64,000 bases of DNA, taken from Imhoffiella purpurea (GTDB taxonomy: Bacteria > Pseudomonadota > Gammaproteobacteria > Chromatiales > Chromatiaceae). The stretch lies in contig NZ_AONC01000004.1 in the NCBI RefSeq assembly GCF_000585215.1, positions 1 to 64,000 of the forward strand, written 5' to 3'. The notes beneath the pieces are model-generated. The model was given only the letters and a program-made list of their open reading frames with translations. It ran no database searches and was not told the origin of the DNA. Both the position numbers and the translations under genes were made by a program. Positions 37,811-46,324 of this stretch are shown here, piece by piece (the first letter of the stretch is position 1; each line of letters starts with the position of its first letter).

Positions 37811-38377
37811 ATGAGTGAAGGCCAGATCCTGAAGGATGAGTCTCTGTATCGAGGACGGGTCATCGACCTGTCATTGGAGACGGTCGAGTTGCCGAACGGC
37901 GGACAGGTCGAGCTCGAGATCGTCCGCCATCCGGGCGGAGCGGCTGCGGTCGCGCTCGACGAGCAGGACCGCGTCTGTCTGCTGCGCCAGTTCCGCCATG
38001 CCAGCGGCGGCTGGCTGTGGGAGCTACCGGCCGGCCGGATCGATCCGGGCGAGTCCCCGTTCGAGACCGCGCGGCGCGAGCTGGCCGAGGAGGCCGGTCT
38101 GGACGCGGCCGACTGGACCGATCTCGGCCCCATGCACAGCTCGCCCGGAATCTTCACCGAGGTGATCCATCTGTGGCTGGCGCGCGGATTCACCAGCCTG
38201 GAACCGGCCCACGAGGACGGCGAGGTGATCGAGATCCACTGGCTGCCGCTGTCCCAGGCGCTCGACTGGTGCAACGACGGCACCATCACCGACAGCAAGA
38301 CCCTGGTCGGGCTCTATCGCGCCGGCGCCCATATCCGGAGCGCCGTCGAGATGCTGTCGGAGGATCCTGGCTGCTGA
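37811..38377 (+). CDS. Nudix hydrolase, ADP-ribose pyrophosphatase type
   Basis: 188 residues. Perfect Nudix box from Gly75 to Leu97 (GRIDPGES, then RELAEEAGL with Gly75, Glu81, Arg89, Glu90, Glu93, Glu94). The upstream LLRQFRHASGGWLWELPAG pattern is typical for ADP-ribose/NDP-sugar pyrophosphatases of the NudF group. ATG at 37811, with a GAGG site; a GTG at 37802 is an alternative. Confidence 0.92.
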   Translation: MSEGQILKDESLYRGRVIDLSLETVELPNGGQVELEIVRHPGGAAAVALDEQDRVCLLRQFRHASGGWLWELPAGRIDPGESPFETARRELAEEAGLDAADWTDLGPMHSSPGIFTEVIHLWLARGFTSLEPAHEDGEVIEIHWLPLSQALDWCNDGTITDSKTLVGLYRAGAHIRSAVEMLSEDPGC

Positions 38378-38382
38378 AAGGG

Positions 38383-38520
38383 TTTGAACCGCAAGGCGCG
38401 AAGAGCGCAAAGAGTCTTGAAGGCTTCGTGGTATAGGGGGGACTCGATGGTATGAGTGCCCAGCCCCACACAAGACATCTTTTCATCCTTCGCGTCCTTT
38501 GTGCCTTGCTGTTCGATTAT
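38383..38520. repeat. Dispersed AACCGCAAAG-type repeat, copy 2 (inverted pair)
   Basis: Left arm TTTGAACCGCAAGGCGCGAA (from about 38383) and right arm near 38485-38518 (TTCATCCTTCGCGTCCTTTG, then GCCTTGCTGTTCGA) are imperfect inverted copies around a 60-bp centre. The element separates the convergent Nudix and FGE genes and could act as a bidirectional terminator. Confidence 0.6.
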
Positions 38521-39347
38521 TCTTCTGAATCGACCGAGCGGGCCAGACGCAGTCCGAAGCCGTAGTGGCGGACGCTCGGGTCGTAGCGGAAGCGGAAGGC
38601 GGAGCGTGCGCCGTTGGGGTAGAGGTACCAGGCGCCGCCGCGCAGGATTCGGGTGAGCTTGCCGTTGCCGAGACGCTGGCAGTCGGTCGTCCAGGCGCTG
38701 CCGTCGGTCGGCGCGCCCTCGTAGTTGGGGTGGTAGCAGTCCCCGACCCATTCCCAGACGTTGCCGAGGATGTCGTGGAGTCCCCAGGGATTGGCGGGTT
38801 TCAGTCCGACCGGATGGGGATGCTCGCGTGAGGAGTCCAGATACCAGATGTTGCGGATGAGATCCCGGTCGTCCTCGCCGTCGCCGAACCAGTAATGGGT
38901 CCGGGTGCCGGCGCGCGCGGCATATTCCCACTCTGCCTCGCTCGGCAGGCGATAGCCGCCCTCGAGGTCGGCGCGCCGGTTGAGCGTGCGAACGAATGTC
39001 TGGGCGTCCTCCCAGGTGACCTGCTCGACCGGGTTGTCCGGATTCTTGAAGTGACTCGGATTCTCTCCCGTCACCGCCTCCCATTGACGCTGGGTGACCT
39101 CGGTCACCCCCAGATAGAAGGGGGCGGAAAAGGTCACGCGGTGCGCCGGAACCTCGGTCGCGTCGCAGTCGTCGCGGCTGGCGTCGCAGCCCATCTGGAA
39201 GCTGCCGGCCGGGATCAGGCGAAAGCGCATCCCCAGCGCGTCGGTATAGGTCTCGGGCGGCTCGGCCTGAACGGCGGCCGAGATCAGCAATCCCGCGAGG
39301 GCCGCGCCGAGTCGGCGACGGCGGGTGAATCTCCTGCTGTGGATCAT
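38517..39347 (-). CDS. Secreted FGE/SUMF1-domain protein
   Basis: 276 residues. Signal peptide (RRLGAALAGLLISAAVQA), then a formylglycine-generating-enzyme-type sulfatase-modifying domain: FRLIPAGSFQMGCD, EVTQRQWEAV, RLPSEAEWEYAARAG, GNVWEWVGD, LRGGAW, FGLRLAR. The active-site cysteine pair of true FGE is not evident in the C-terminal segment, so a binding or structural role is more likely than sulfatase activation. It overlaps the ligase-like gene by 4 bp. The C-terminal part is structurally equivalent to the DGR variable repeat but is not a copy of it. Confidence 0.9.
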   Translation of the reverse strand: MIHSRRFTRRRRLGAALAGLLISAAVQAEPPETYTDALGMRFRLIPAGSFQMGCDASRDDCDATEVPAHRVTFSAPFYLGVTEVTQRQWEAVTGENPSHFKNPDNPVEQVTWEDAQTFVRTLNRRADLEGGYRLPSEAEWEYAARAGTRTHYWFGDGEDDRDLIRNIWYLDSSREHPHPVGLKPANPWGLHDILGNVWEWVGDCYHPNYEGAPTDGSAWTTDCQRLGNGKLTRILRGGAWYLYPNGARSAFRFRYDPSVRHYGFGLRLARSVDSEE

Positions 39348-40627
39348 GTGTCGGTTCGGGTGTCCGTCGGGTCGGCGCGGATCTCCTCGTCTCCGGCGAT
39401 TCCGAAGAAGAGGATCGCCAGGTAGCAGATGAGCGCCGACATGAAATGGGCATAGAGCGACAGCGAGGCGCTCAATGGAAAGGCCGCGACCATGAGCGTC
39501 ATGCCCCAGGGCATGGCCTCGTAGCGTCCGGCCCGTGCCATCTTCCACAGCGCGGACAGGATGACAATGAAGAAAAGCAAATAGCCGGCCAGACCTACCG
39601 TGCCCGTTTCGGCTCCGACCTCGAGCAGGAAGAGGTGCGGCTGGCTGCGGTGTCTCTCGTCGCCCCCCGAATAGCGCGGATAGGCGTCGGGGAAGCCCCT
39701 GACCCCGATGCCGTTGACCGGGTTCTGCTCCCACATCGCGTAGCCCGCCTTCCAGTGCGGCAGACGATCGCTGACCGCGGTGTTCATGGCCTGGTAGTCG
39801 CCCGAGACCAGCCCCGTGAGCTGGGTGAAGCGGTCGCGCAGCCAGTCCGACTGCGCCAGGGCGACGCCGCAGATGAGCGCGGTGACCACCAGTCCGGCGA
39901 TGATCTTGCGTCGATCGATGCGGGTCCCGATCAGCCTGAGGAAAATCCCGTAGAGGATCGCGCCGAGCACGAGCAGCATCCAGGACACCCGACTTCCGCC
40001 GTAGAGGATGGCGGTCAGATAGGGAATCAGCAGCAGCCAGAGGATCGGAAGGCGTCTGCCGAAGCGATACAGCGCGTGGAGGAAGAGCGGCGAGAAGATG
40101 GCGAGCACGATCCCCAGTCGCACCCCCGGCAGCATGCCGGTGAGCCGGCCCTGCTCGAAGACCTCGCGGCCGAAGATGTTGTGGCCGAACGCGAGCTGGA
40201 CCATACCGTCCAGCGCCCAGAACGAGAGGACGGCCAAGACGCCGGCGAGTATCAGGTCCGAGTGCGCGGCGAGGTTCAGGCGTTGGACGATGAAATAGCC
40301 GGCGAAGAGATAGATGAGATAACGGGCGGCCACCGTCAGGCTGGCGCCGAGGAATTCGGCGTCGAGGAGCGAGATCAGTATCGGGATCCAGATGCAGAGA
40401 AAGGCCGCCAGATACCAACGGAACCAGGGGCCCTGAGTCTGTCTGGGGTTGCGGACGAATTCGACCAGGCCGATGACGGCCAGGAGCGCCAGCGTGTGCC
40501 GATACATCTCTCCGACCGAGAAGAACAGCAGAATGCCGATCGCCAGCAGCGGCAGCCACAGGGTCGGCCTCGACCCGCCTTGGTCGTGATGGCCGCCGGA
40601 CTTGAGCGTCGTGAAGGGTAGAGGCAT
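39344..40627 (-). CDS. O-antigen ligase-like membrane protein
   Basis: 427 residues from the ATG at 40627, about ten to eleven membrane helices. Wzy/WaaL family features: RLTGMLPGVRLGIVLAI, a large periplasmic loop containing NPVNGIGVRGFPDAYPRY and SQPHLFLLEVGAETGTVGLAG (His in the loop). Joins O-antigen or another polymer to lipid A-core, or polymerises repeat units. A TTG at 40693 would overlap the PAP2 gene by 4 bp and is possible. Sits in an operon PAP2 - ligase - FGE. Confidence 0.88.
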   Translation of the reverse strand: MPLPFTTLKSGGHHDQGGSRPTLWLPLLAIGILLFFSVGEMYRHTLALLAVIGLVEFVRNPRQTQGPWFRWYLAAFLCIWIPILISLLDAEFLGASLTVAARYLIYLFAGYFIVQRLNLAAHSDLILAGVLAVLSFWALDGMVQLAFGHNIFGREVFEQGRLTGMLPGVRLGIVLAIFSPLFLHALYRFGRRLPILWLLLIPYLTAILYGGSRVSWMLLVLGAILYGIFLRLIGTRIDRRKIIAGLVVTALICGVALAQSDWLRDRFTQLTGLVSGDYQAMNTAVSDRLPHWKAGYAMWEQNPVNGIGVRGFPDAYPRYSGGDERHRSQPHLFLLEVGAETGTVGLAGYLLFFIVILSALWKMARAGRYEAMPWGMTLMVAAFPLSASLSLYAHFMSALICYLAILFFGIAGDEEIRADPTDTRTDT

Positions 40628-40689
40628 GTTCGTGGAGACCCTTGGAGGATTGTGATGACTGGATCTGGATGTCGTGTCTTGGGCCGCAC

Positions 40690-41352
40690 TCAATCAGGCG
40701 CGGCTCTGCAGTCCGCGTCCCGCCCGAAAAAGAGCCGGTAGAGCATGAGCGCGCCGATCAGGACCAGGAAGAAGGAGGTGACCACGTCGCTCAGGAAATG
40801 TCCGCCCGCCGCGATGCGGACGAAGCCGACCATGAGGCTGTAGATCAGCGCCGCCGCGACCCACCAGGATCTGCACCCGGCAAGCACCGCCGCGACCACG
40901 ACCAGATAGGCTGCCGCCGCCGCATGGCCCGAGCTGAAGGAGCCGCCGCCCTGATCCGAGGGCACGAAAGGCGGCGAGAAGGCCCTGGTGCCGTCGAACT
41001 CCATCACCTGCACGGGGCGGGCGCGTCCCCAGTGCTCCTTGAGGGTCGAGTTGACCAGCAGGCCCGGCACCAGGATCAGCACGGCCAGCAGATAGAGCAG
41101 CTTGCGCCCGGGCACCCGCCGAAACCACCAGAGCCCGCCGAGAAAGACGACGACGCTCGTCGTCGCGACGTTCACCGACCAGTAGAGTAGACGCTCCAAG
41201 GGCTGCTCGCGCAGCTCGAATCCGGTCTCGGGGGAGAAGAAGGCGCCGGAGACCCAGAGGTCGATCCGGGGTGCGGCGAGCATGATGTCGGCAAAGGTGA
41301 AGAATAGGATCCAGATCGCGATCGGAACCCCGAATGGTTTGGATGCGCGCAT
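40690..41352 (-). CDS. PAP2-family membrane phosphatase
   Basis: 220 residues with about five membrane helices. The PAP2 signature is complete: KEHWGRARP, GSFSSGHAAAAAY (catalytic His) and RIAAGGHFLSDVV (nucleophile His). Related enzymes dephosphorylate lipid A, undecaprenyl diphosphate or phosphatidylglycerol phosphate. Lying just before an O-antigen-ligase-like gene, it probably acts on lipid A or the lipid carrier. ATG at 41352. Confidence 0.9.
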   Translation of the reverse strand: MRASKPFGVPIAIWILFFTFADIMLAAPRIDLWVSGAFFSPETGFELREQPLERLLYWSVNVATTSVVVFLGGLWWFRRVPGRKLLYLLAVLILVPGLLVNSTLKEHWGRARPVQVMEFDGTRAFSPPFVPSDQGGGSFSSGHAAAAAYLVVVAAVLAGCRSWWVAAALIYSLMVGFVRIAAGGHFLSDVVTSFFLVLIGALMLYRLFFGRDADCRAAPD

Positions 41353-41692
41353 GACGGAAGGACAGCCTGGAGGAGATAGTGGGTGGGCAGGCGATAGGGC
41401 GCCGAGGACGCTGGATATGCCTGTTGGGTCGAGTCCGGATGATACCTCAAGAGCAGGGGGAGTCGAGACGGGGGGATGGTCTTTCAGCTCGAGCCATCCA
41501 TGCCCCGGCGGGTTCGCGTCCGCTTCGACTCAAGGCCAAGGTCGCGAGCGAAATCGCCGCAACCCAGGAATTGATAGAGTATCCGGTGCAGCGACCCGGC
41601 CACGGCAAGCCGCAGAAGATACCGAACAGCCGGGCATTCTGGCCGCAAAGGAGACGCCGGTCAGGCGGCTGGCCGGCGTCTTGGTGGATTCC
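41353..41692. other. Intergenic region PAP2 / DUF4405
   Basis: 340 bp with no convincing gene. At 41653-41680 a GACGCCGG / CCGGCGTC stem with a 12-base loop sits 12 bp after the stop of the DUF4405 gene (minus strand) and could terminate it. Confidence 0.5.
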
Positions 41693-42181
41693 TTATTCGA
41701 ACAGGGCATGGATTAGTTCTGGGGGCCGGGTGCCGTTGCGCGAGGCGATCTCCTCGATCGACTGGGCCGTGCTGGCGACCTTGAATCCCTCGGATTGCAG
41801 TTTGGTGGCCAAGCTGTCGGCACTCGTGTCCAGCAGGGGCGCGATCTCGGTCAGCGGGGCACGCTCGAAGCTGTGAAAGATGCGGTGACGCGCGTTGCCG
41901 CCTTCATGCGTGCCGGAGACGACCATGAGGGACAGGGTTGCCAGTGTGACCACGGCGATGATTCCGAGCGCCTTGCGTTGGGCGAAATAGCCTTTGAAGC
42001 CGCGCCAATGGGTGGCGATGTGGAGGCCGACGAAGACAGCGAAGGCCAAGCCGATCCATTCGTGGGCCAGCTTCACCGGGTCGTGCATGCCGAAGAACAT
42101 GAGCACGCCGGAGACGGACACGAAGACGCCGGCGGCGATGATGGCCGGTGTGGACCATTGACGGGTGTTCAGACTGATCAT
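41693..42181 (-). CDS. DUF4405-type cytochrome b-like membrane protein
   Basis: 162 residues. Three membrane helices (about 12-32, 40-62, 74-92) with His residues in HDPVKLAHEWIGLAF and GLHIATHWRGF, typical of DUF4405 proteins, which resemble the haem-b membrane part of Ni-Fe hydrogenase or formate dehydrogenase. The C-terminal 70 residues form a soluble domain (SFERAPLTEIAPLL, SIEEIASRNG). Possibly a quinone-linked electron carrier. ATG at 42181. Confidence 0.8.
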   Translation of the reverse strand: MISLNTRQWSTPAIIAAGVFVSVSGVLMFFGMHDPVKLAHEWIGLAFAVFVGLHIATHWRGFKGYFAQRKALGIIAVVTLATLSLMVVSGTHEGGNARHRIFHSFERAPLTEIAPLLDTSADSLATKLQSEGFKVASTAQSIEEIASRNGTRPPELIHALFE

Positions 42182-42643
42182 GACGAGAACCTCTCTCGAT
42201 GTGGTTGTGAAATCGGCTGGAAACTGGGCGGTTCGAGAATCCCGTGAGCGGGTCGCCGCGTTCCATGAATGCTATTTCACGACTCCCCTGTGTCCGGGAC
42301 TTGCCGAGAGAGGGCGGGTTTTGTGACATCATGTGACAAGGCCCGGTATCGACACAGGCTGTCACCGACATCGGCTGGAGTTACCGAGCGTTGGTGGGCC
42401 GATTGCGATGGGACTTCTGAACCTGGCTCAAGATAGCGTTCGATCGAACCCAAGGCCGTTGCCGGTGACCGCCTACATGCCGACAGCCGACTGCAGAGCC
42501 CGGGCTGCATGCTGCGCGAGATGCTCGCAGATCTGTTGGCTGGGCAGGGATTGGTGTGGGCTATGGCTGTGTGCGACGTCTATCCTGACAGAGGGGGCGA
42601 TCGGATTCGAATGTCTGGATATGGGGCTGAGTCTCGACGACCT
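42182..42643. other. Intergenic region DUF4405 / toxin gene
   Basis: 462 bp. An open frame at 42333-42662 has no family-like content and overlaps the toxin gene, so it is not called. A direct repeat GTGACA-TCAT-GTGACA at 42323-42338 could be a regulator site. Nothing else is visible. Confidence 0.4.
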
Positions 42644-43240
42644 CTACGAAGAGGTGGATTGATCCTGCAGCAACCAACCGGCCCACTCGGGCAATTCCTC
42701 CTGGGTCGGAATCTCCACGCGGCCGGCGCGGATCGCCGCGATCTGCCGGAAGGGATCGTCGGCGCGCGAGTTGTCCAGGATGCGCACCTGATCGCAGAGG
42801 GGGAGGGCCGTTCTGACGTGGCCGAGCAGCCTCGGGATGCGGGCCGAGATCTTGTCGGCCGGGACCGAATGGCCGCCCTCGACGACGCGTTGAGCGACGC
42901 GGGCCTGGTTGAGCTCCGGGCTTTCGAGGTGGATGAAGACGAGCAGGATTTCGTAGCCGAGCGTCTTGGCCTGGGCGATGAAGTCGATTTTCGAGGGGTG
43001 CGAGAAAACGGTTTCGAAGCAGAAGCTCCGTCCCTCCTTCAGGAGGCGCTGGCGCAGCTCGGCGGCCACCTTGGCCGCGTCGTAGCTGCGCCCCTCGGGG
43101 GCGTCCGGATATAGGTCCCGGGCGATCAGGTCGGCGTTGACGAAGGGCAATCCCAGAGGGGCGAGCTGGAGGCGGTAGAAGGTGCTCTTACCGGCGCCAT
43201 TGCCTCCGGCGAGCAGCCACAGCTGCTTTCGCTCCCTCAC
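42644..43240 (-). CDS. Zeta-toxin-like kinase (toxin of TA pair)
   Basis: 198 residues. P-loop GGNGAGKST at residues 12-20, FVNADLIARDLYP (substrate region) and GRSFCFETVFSHPSKI follow the zeta-toxin/AAA kinase pattern. Zeta toxins phosphorylate UDP-N-acetylglucosamine and block cell-wall synthesis; small homologues of this kind can have other targets. Overlaps the antitoxin gene by 4 bp, which argues for a toxin-antitoxin operon. Confidence 0.88.
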   Translation of the reverse strand: MRERKQLWLLAGGNGAGKSTFYRLQLAPLGLPFVNADLIARDLYPDAPEGRSYDAAKVAAELRQRLLKEGRSFCFETVFSHPSKIDFIAQAKTLGYEILLVFIHLESPELNQARVAQRVVEGGHSVPADKISARIPRLLGHVRTALPLCDQVRILDNSRADDPFRQIAAIRAGRVEIPTQEELPEWAGWLLQDQSTSS

Positions 43241-43653
43241 GAATCGAACTCTGTCGCTTCGATGAAGCGCCCTCCATTGAATGTGCCGACGGCGATCTGG
43301 CCGTGTGGGCCGATGCGTTCCAGATAGCCTGGATGCGCGCGTGAGATCTGATAACGGATCGGGCTGGATGTCACGGCTGCGGAGAGGGCTCCCTGGGTAC
43401 GTTTCTGCTCGAGCGCGCGGAATACCTCATCCGGATCCAGGGGGGGAGATACGACGGGTTCGACGCGGACTCGCGCCAATCCGGTCGTGATCGACAGCAG
43501 TGAGTCCGGATTCAGCAGGTTCGAGACCTGGCGTCCTATGCTGGCCCAATATTCGATCTGCTCGGCCGTGCTGCGATGGAAGCGTTCGCCCGTGACTGCG
43601 GCGGCCTGCATGAGGTCGTCCTGTAGACGAATGGGTGAAGCGGATTTCGGCAT
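43237..43653 (-). CDS. ParD-like antitoxin
   Basis: 138 residues. N-terminal SPIRLQDDLMQAAAVTGE, then RSTAEQIEYWASIGRQVSN match the ParD-like ribbon-helix-helix antitoxin family. The C-terminal part (YQISRAHPGYLERIG, GQIAVGTFNGGRFIEA) is less conserved and could bind the toxin. It precedes the zeta-like gene with a 4-bp overlap. The promoter upstream contains a palindrome that it likely binds. Confidence 0.85.
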   Translation of the reverse strand: MPKSASPIRLQDDLMQAAAVTGERFHRSTAEQIEYWASIGRQVSNLLNPDSLLSITTGLARVRVEPVVSPPLDPDEVFRALEQKRTQGALSAAVTSSPIRYQISRAHPGYLERIGPHGQIAVGTFNGGRFIEATEFDS

Positions 43654-43684
43654 GGATCGAGATCCCGGTGGAGGTCATGGAAAA

Positions 43685-43713
43685 AACGTAGCAGAATGCT
43701 ACATTTTGGTCAA
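43685..43713 (-). promoter_or_regulatory. TA promoter with palindromic operator
   Basis: On the minus strand: -35 TTGACC (43713-43708), a 17-bp spacer and -10 TACGTT (43690-43685). The palindrome GTAGCA-GAA-TGCTAC (43688-43702) overlaps the -10 and spacer. A bound antitoxin dimer would block RNA polymerase, the normal autoregulation of TA operons. The site overlaps the last bases of the CWC gene. Confidence 0.7.
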
Positions 43714-43974
43714 TGTGGATACAGCGGCGGGGCTCGGGCTCAGGGTGGTACCCGATTCGGCATCCGGATGAGGGGTGAAAAAACCGGCGCTCAAGTCGCG
43801 CAGGCAGTCGCCGCAGAGGCAGTCGTCGTAACGGGCTCGCACGCTCGCGGTCGCGGCCGGTGTGAGCGGGATTCTCATGCAGTCGCACCGCTCGACGTGC
43901 GCCGCGAGACACGCGAAGGTTCGTCCGCAGCGCGGACAGACCTTGTCGCGCCGCGTGCCCGGCGGGTCGGCCAT
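43699..43974 (-). CDS. Cysteine-rich CWC family protein
   Basis: 91 residues. CPRCGRTFACLAAHVERCDC-type motif (Cys pairs CPRC and CDC) and CLCGDCLRDL in the C-terminal half, typical of the CWC family of small proteins that probably bind zinc. Function unknown. ATG at 43974. Follows the cytochrome c gene after 14 bp and may be on its transcript. Confidence 0.85.
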   Translation of the reverse strand: MADPPGTRRDKVCPRCGRTFACLAAHVERCDCMRIPLTPAATASVRARYDDCLCGDCLRDLSAGFFTPHPDAESGTTLSPSPAAVSTLTKM

Positions 43975-43988
43975 GGTTTCGGGACCGA

Positions 43989-44312
43989 TCAATGGGCCAG
44001 CATGAAGGCGGTGAGGTCGGCGATCTCCTGGTCGGTCAGCTCGACCTTGGGCATCTGGGCGCCGGGCAGCGTGCCTGTCGGATCCTTCAGATAGGCATTG
44101 ATCCAGGCGGCGTCGCGTCTTGATCCGAGGTCGTCGAGCGGACCGCCCAGGTCCGCCATGGGACCGGACTCTCCGGCCAGGGTGTGGCAGAGATTGCAGG
44201 TCTTGGAGGCGTAGAGGCCGGCGCCGCGCTGGACGTCGCCGTCCTGCGCGAGGACGCTCGAGCCGATGAGCGACAGACTCAGCAGCGCGGTGGTGAAAAC
44301 TGGATGGGACAT
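43989..44312 (-). CDS. Monohaem cytochrome c
   Basis: 107 residues. Signal peptide to Ala22 (SVLAQ), class I cytochrome c with haem motif CNLCH (residues 39-43) and probable Met ligand in GAQMPKVEL. Periplasmic electron carrier. It starts 4 bp after the stop of the tetrahaem cytochrome gene, so they form an electron-transfer pair. Confidence 0.93.
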   Translation of the reverse strand: MSHPVFTTALLSLSLIGSSVLAQDGDVQRGAGLYASKTCNLCHTLAGESGPMADLGGPLDDLGSRRDAAWINAYLKDPTGTLPGAQMPKVELTDQEIADLTAFMLAH

Positions 44313-44316
44313 GGCA

Positions 44317-44901
44317 CTACTCCGAAGGGGTGTCCGCCGTTCCGGTCTTGGCCTCCTTGGATGTCTCCGGAGTCGGACTCAGATGGTCGAGAAGGTCCTT
44401 GTGGCCCACATGCATGTGGCAGGTGACGCATTGCATTTCGCCGTCGTTGGCGAAATAGGCCCGATGGCCGTAGAGGGCGGCGGGCTGCTGATCGGGCGCC
44501 CGGTCCAGCCCGGCATGGCAGATCAGGCAGCCGGAGTCGTAGACGAAGTCGCCGCGCCGTTCCAGTCCGGCGGCCCAGTCGGGCTCCCTGAAGATGGACA
44601 GGAACTCGCCCCAGACGTCGATGATCCCTGTCTCCGCCTTGGCGAGGAGATAGTCCGTCCGTCCGGTGTGGGGAAGATGGCAGTTGGCGCAGGGGGCCAC
44701 CAGACCCTTGGGGTTGGCCCCGCCATGAACGTCCGCCGCATGGGATTCGGCGAATGGCTTCATGGTGTGGCAGACGGAGCAGAACTCGGCTCCGGCGGTG
44801 GCTTCCAGTGCGCTCTGGGTCAGTATCCAGGAACCGGCCACGAAGGCCGGCGTCAGCACGCAGAGACCCAGGATGAGAAATATCCAGATGCGGATCTTCA
44901 T
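44317..44901 (-). CDS. NapC/NirT-family tetrahaem cytochrome c
   Basis: 194 residues. One N-terminal membrane anchor (about 6-28) and four CxxCH sites: residues 41-45, 71-75, 125-129, 158-162. This is the NapC/NirT/NrfH family, which takes electrons from quinol to periplasmic reductases. No terminal reductase gene is next to it. ATG at 44901. It heads a minus-strand group with the monohaem cytochrome and the CWC gene. Confidence 0.94.
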   Translation of the reverse strand: MKIRIWIFLILGLCVLTPAFVAGSWILTQSALEATAGAEFCSVCHTMKPFAESHAADVHGGANPKGLVAPCANCHLPHTGRTDYLLAKAETGIIDVWGEFLSIFREPDWAAGLERRGDFVYDSGCLICHAGLDRAPDQQPAALYGHRAYFANDGEMQCVTCHMHVGHKDLLDHLSPTPETSKEAKTGTADTPSE

Positions 44902-45172
44902 CGGTATTGGCTTCGGTTGTTCGACATCTCCGATGGTACGCCTCCCGCCTCGGTGCCGCCAGGGGGATGGGTGCTTCAGTAGTCGCTAATTTCAGCGATT
45001 TCCGATACTTGTACCGGGCTGACGGCATCTTCTCGGGTTTGGGCGCCTGGGCGCGGATTGCGGCCTTCGGACGTCTTGTCTTAACCTGAGACGAGACCAA
45101 CCCCTTGGAAACCGTCGGCTCGATGATGGCGGTCGTTCGCGATTCAATCCGCCCTCACGGGCGAGGCTAGGC

Positions 45173-46324
45173 ATGCTGCTCGAAGACACAGACCGCTATG
45201 CACTGCGTCGGCAGGGACGCTATCTCTTCGCCGAACTCAAACGCCCGCATCTGGTGCTCAGCACCTGCCGCGTCAACGGCGGCCTGCGCGAGGATCTGAG
45301 CCATGTCGCCAACCATCAGAGCTGCGAGGGCGTCGGTCATCGGCTGCCTCCGGGCGTCGATCCGGGGCGCGAGGCCCTGCATGTCCGCGCCTGCGCCGAG
45401 GCCGGGCTTCCGCCCGCGACCACGGCGCTCATGGCGACCGCCGCCAATATGCAGTGTGCCGTGCTGGGCCGGGCCGAACATGCCGATCTGAGCGTGACGG
45501 TGGCGGCGACGGCCGGGGTTCTCAGCAATGCGACCCGTGCCGGCGATCCGGCCGGCTGGCACGAATATCCCGACGGCAGCCGTCCGCTGGAGGCGCCGGC
45601 TATCGAGGCCGCCTCTCCGGACGCCCGCGGTTCCGGCACCATCGTGACGCTGGTCTTCATCAACCAGCCCTGCACCCCGGCCTGCCTGGTGCGGGCCGCG
45701 ACCATGGTGACCGAGGGCAAGAGCACGGCCGTGCTCGACCTGCGCATGCCGAGCATCCAGTCGTCCGGGCTCGCGACCGGGACCGGGACCGACCAGATCG
45801 CCATCGCCGCTCCATTGGCGCGCGGCGAGGAGTGGGAGCGCCATTGGGCCGGCGGCCACAACACCCTGGGCGAGCTGCTCGGGCGCGCGACCCACGCGGC
45901 GGTGACCCGCTGTCTGCTGCTGCAGAACGGGGTCTGTGCCGAGCTGCGGCGCTCGCTGTGCGGCGCCCTGGGTCGGCACGGCTGCCATGAGGCGACCTTG
46001 TGCGAGCGTGCGCGGGCCGAGCTGGATCCGGAGACCGCGCAGCTGTTCGAGTCCAATCTGCTTGCCATCATCCATGACCCGCAGAGCGCCGCGGCGGCCT
46101 ATGCCCTGGCCGAGATCCTGGATCTCGGCCGAACCGGGGTGCTGCACCGCGAGGTGGCGCGCGAGTCCATCCTCAATCAGGCCGCGCTGCTCGCGGCGGC
46201 GGTCGCGGTGGCGCCGGAGCGTTTCGTCGAGCTGCGCGACTCGCTGCATCGTCGCGACGAGCTGGATCCGGGCGAGCTGGCGGCGCTGGCCGTGGTCACC
46301 GGGTTCGCGCACAAATGGACCTGA
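45173..46324 (+). CDS. cbiZ: Adenosylcobinamide amidohydrolase
   Basis: 383 residues. CbiZ domain in the first 240 residues (VLSTCRVNGGLREDL, VTVAATAGVLSNATRAGDP, TLVFINQPCTPACLVRA, GTGTDQIAIA). It cleaves the aminopropanol side chain of adenosylcobinamide to give cobyrate, the archaeal-type salvage route. A C-terminal helical extension of about 140 residues is also present. Overlaps cbiB by 10 bp, its direct pathway partner. Confidence 0.92.
   Translation: MLLEDTDRYALRRQGRYLFAELKRPHLVLSTCRVNGGLREDLSHVANHQSCEGVGHRLPPGVDPGREALHVRACAEAGLPPATTALMATAANMQCAVLGRAEHADLSVTVAATAGVLSNATRAGDPAGWHEYPDGSRPLEAPAIEAASPDARGSGTIVTLVFINQPCTPACLVRAATMVTEGKSTAVLDLRMPSIQSSGLATGTGTDQIAIAAPLARGEEWERHWAGGHNTLGELLGRATHAAVTRCLLLQNGVCAELRRSLCGALGRHGCHEATLCERARAELDPETAQLFESNLLAIIHDPQSAAAAYALAEILDLGRTGVLHREVARESILNQAALLAAAVAVAPERFVELRDSLHRRDELDPGELAALAVVTGFAHKWT

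Noticed and set aside
38517-38640. Second DGR variable repeat at the 3' end of the exported FGE gene
   Set aside because: The protein segment (LRGGAW to FGLRLAR) is in the equivalent part of the fold, but the DNA differs from the TR at many non-A positions and no A-rich copy lies nearby.
42323-42338. CRP/FNR-type site from GTGACA-TCAT-GTGACA
   Set aside because: The two halves are direct, not inverted, repeats and the match to a CRP or FNR site is poor.
42333-42662. 109-residue open frame upstream of the zeta-like gene
   Set aside because: Composition is unlike a protein, no family resemblance, and it overlaps the toxin gene end.
44902-45172. Cobalamin riboswitch upstream of cbiZ
   Set aside because: A GGTGCCGCCAGGGGGATGGG stretch looked suggestive, but the conserved B12 box and the CCACTG core were not found.
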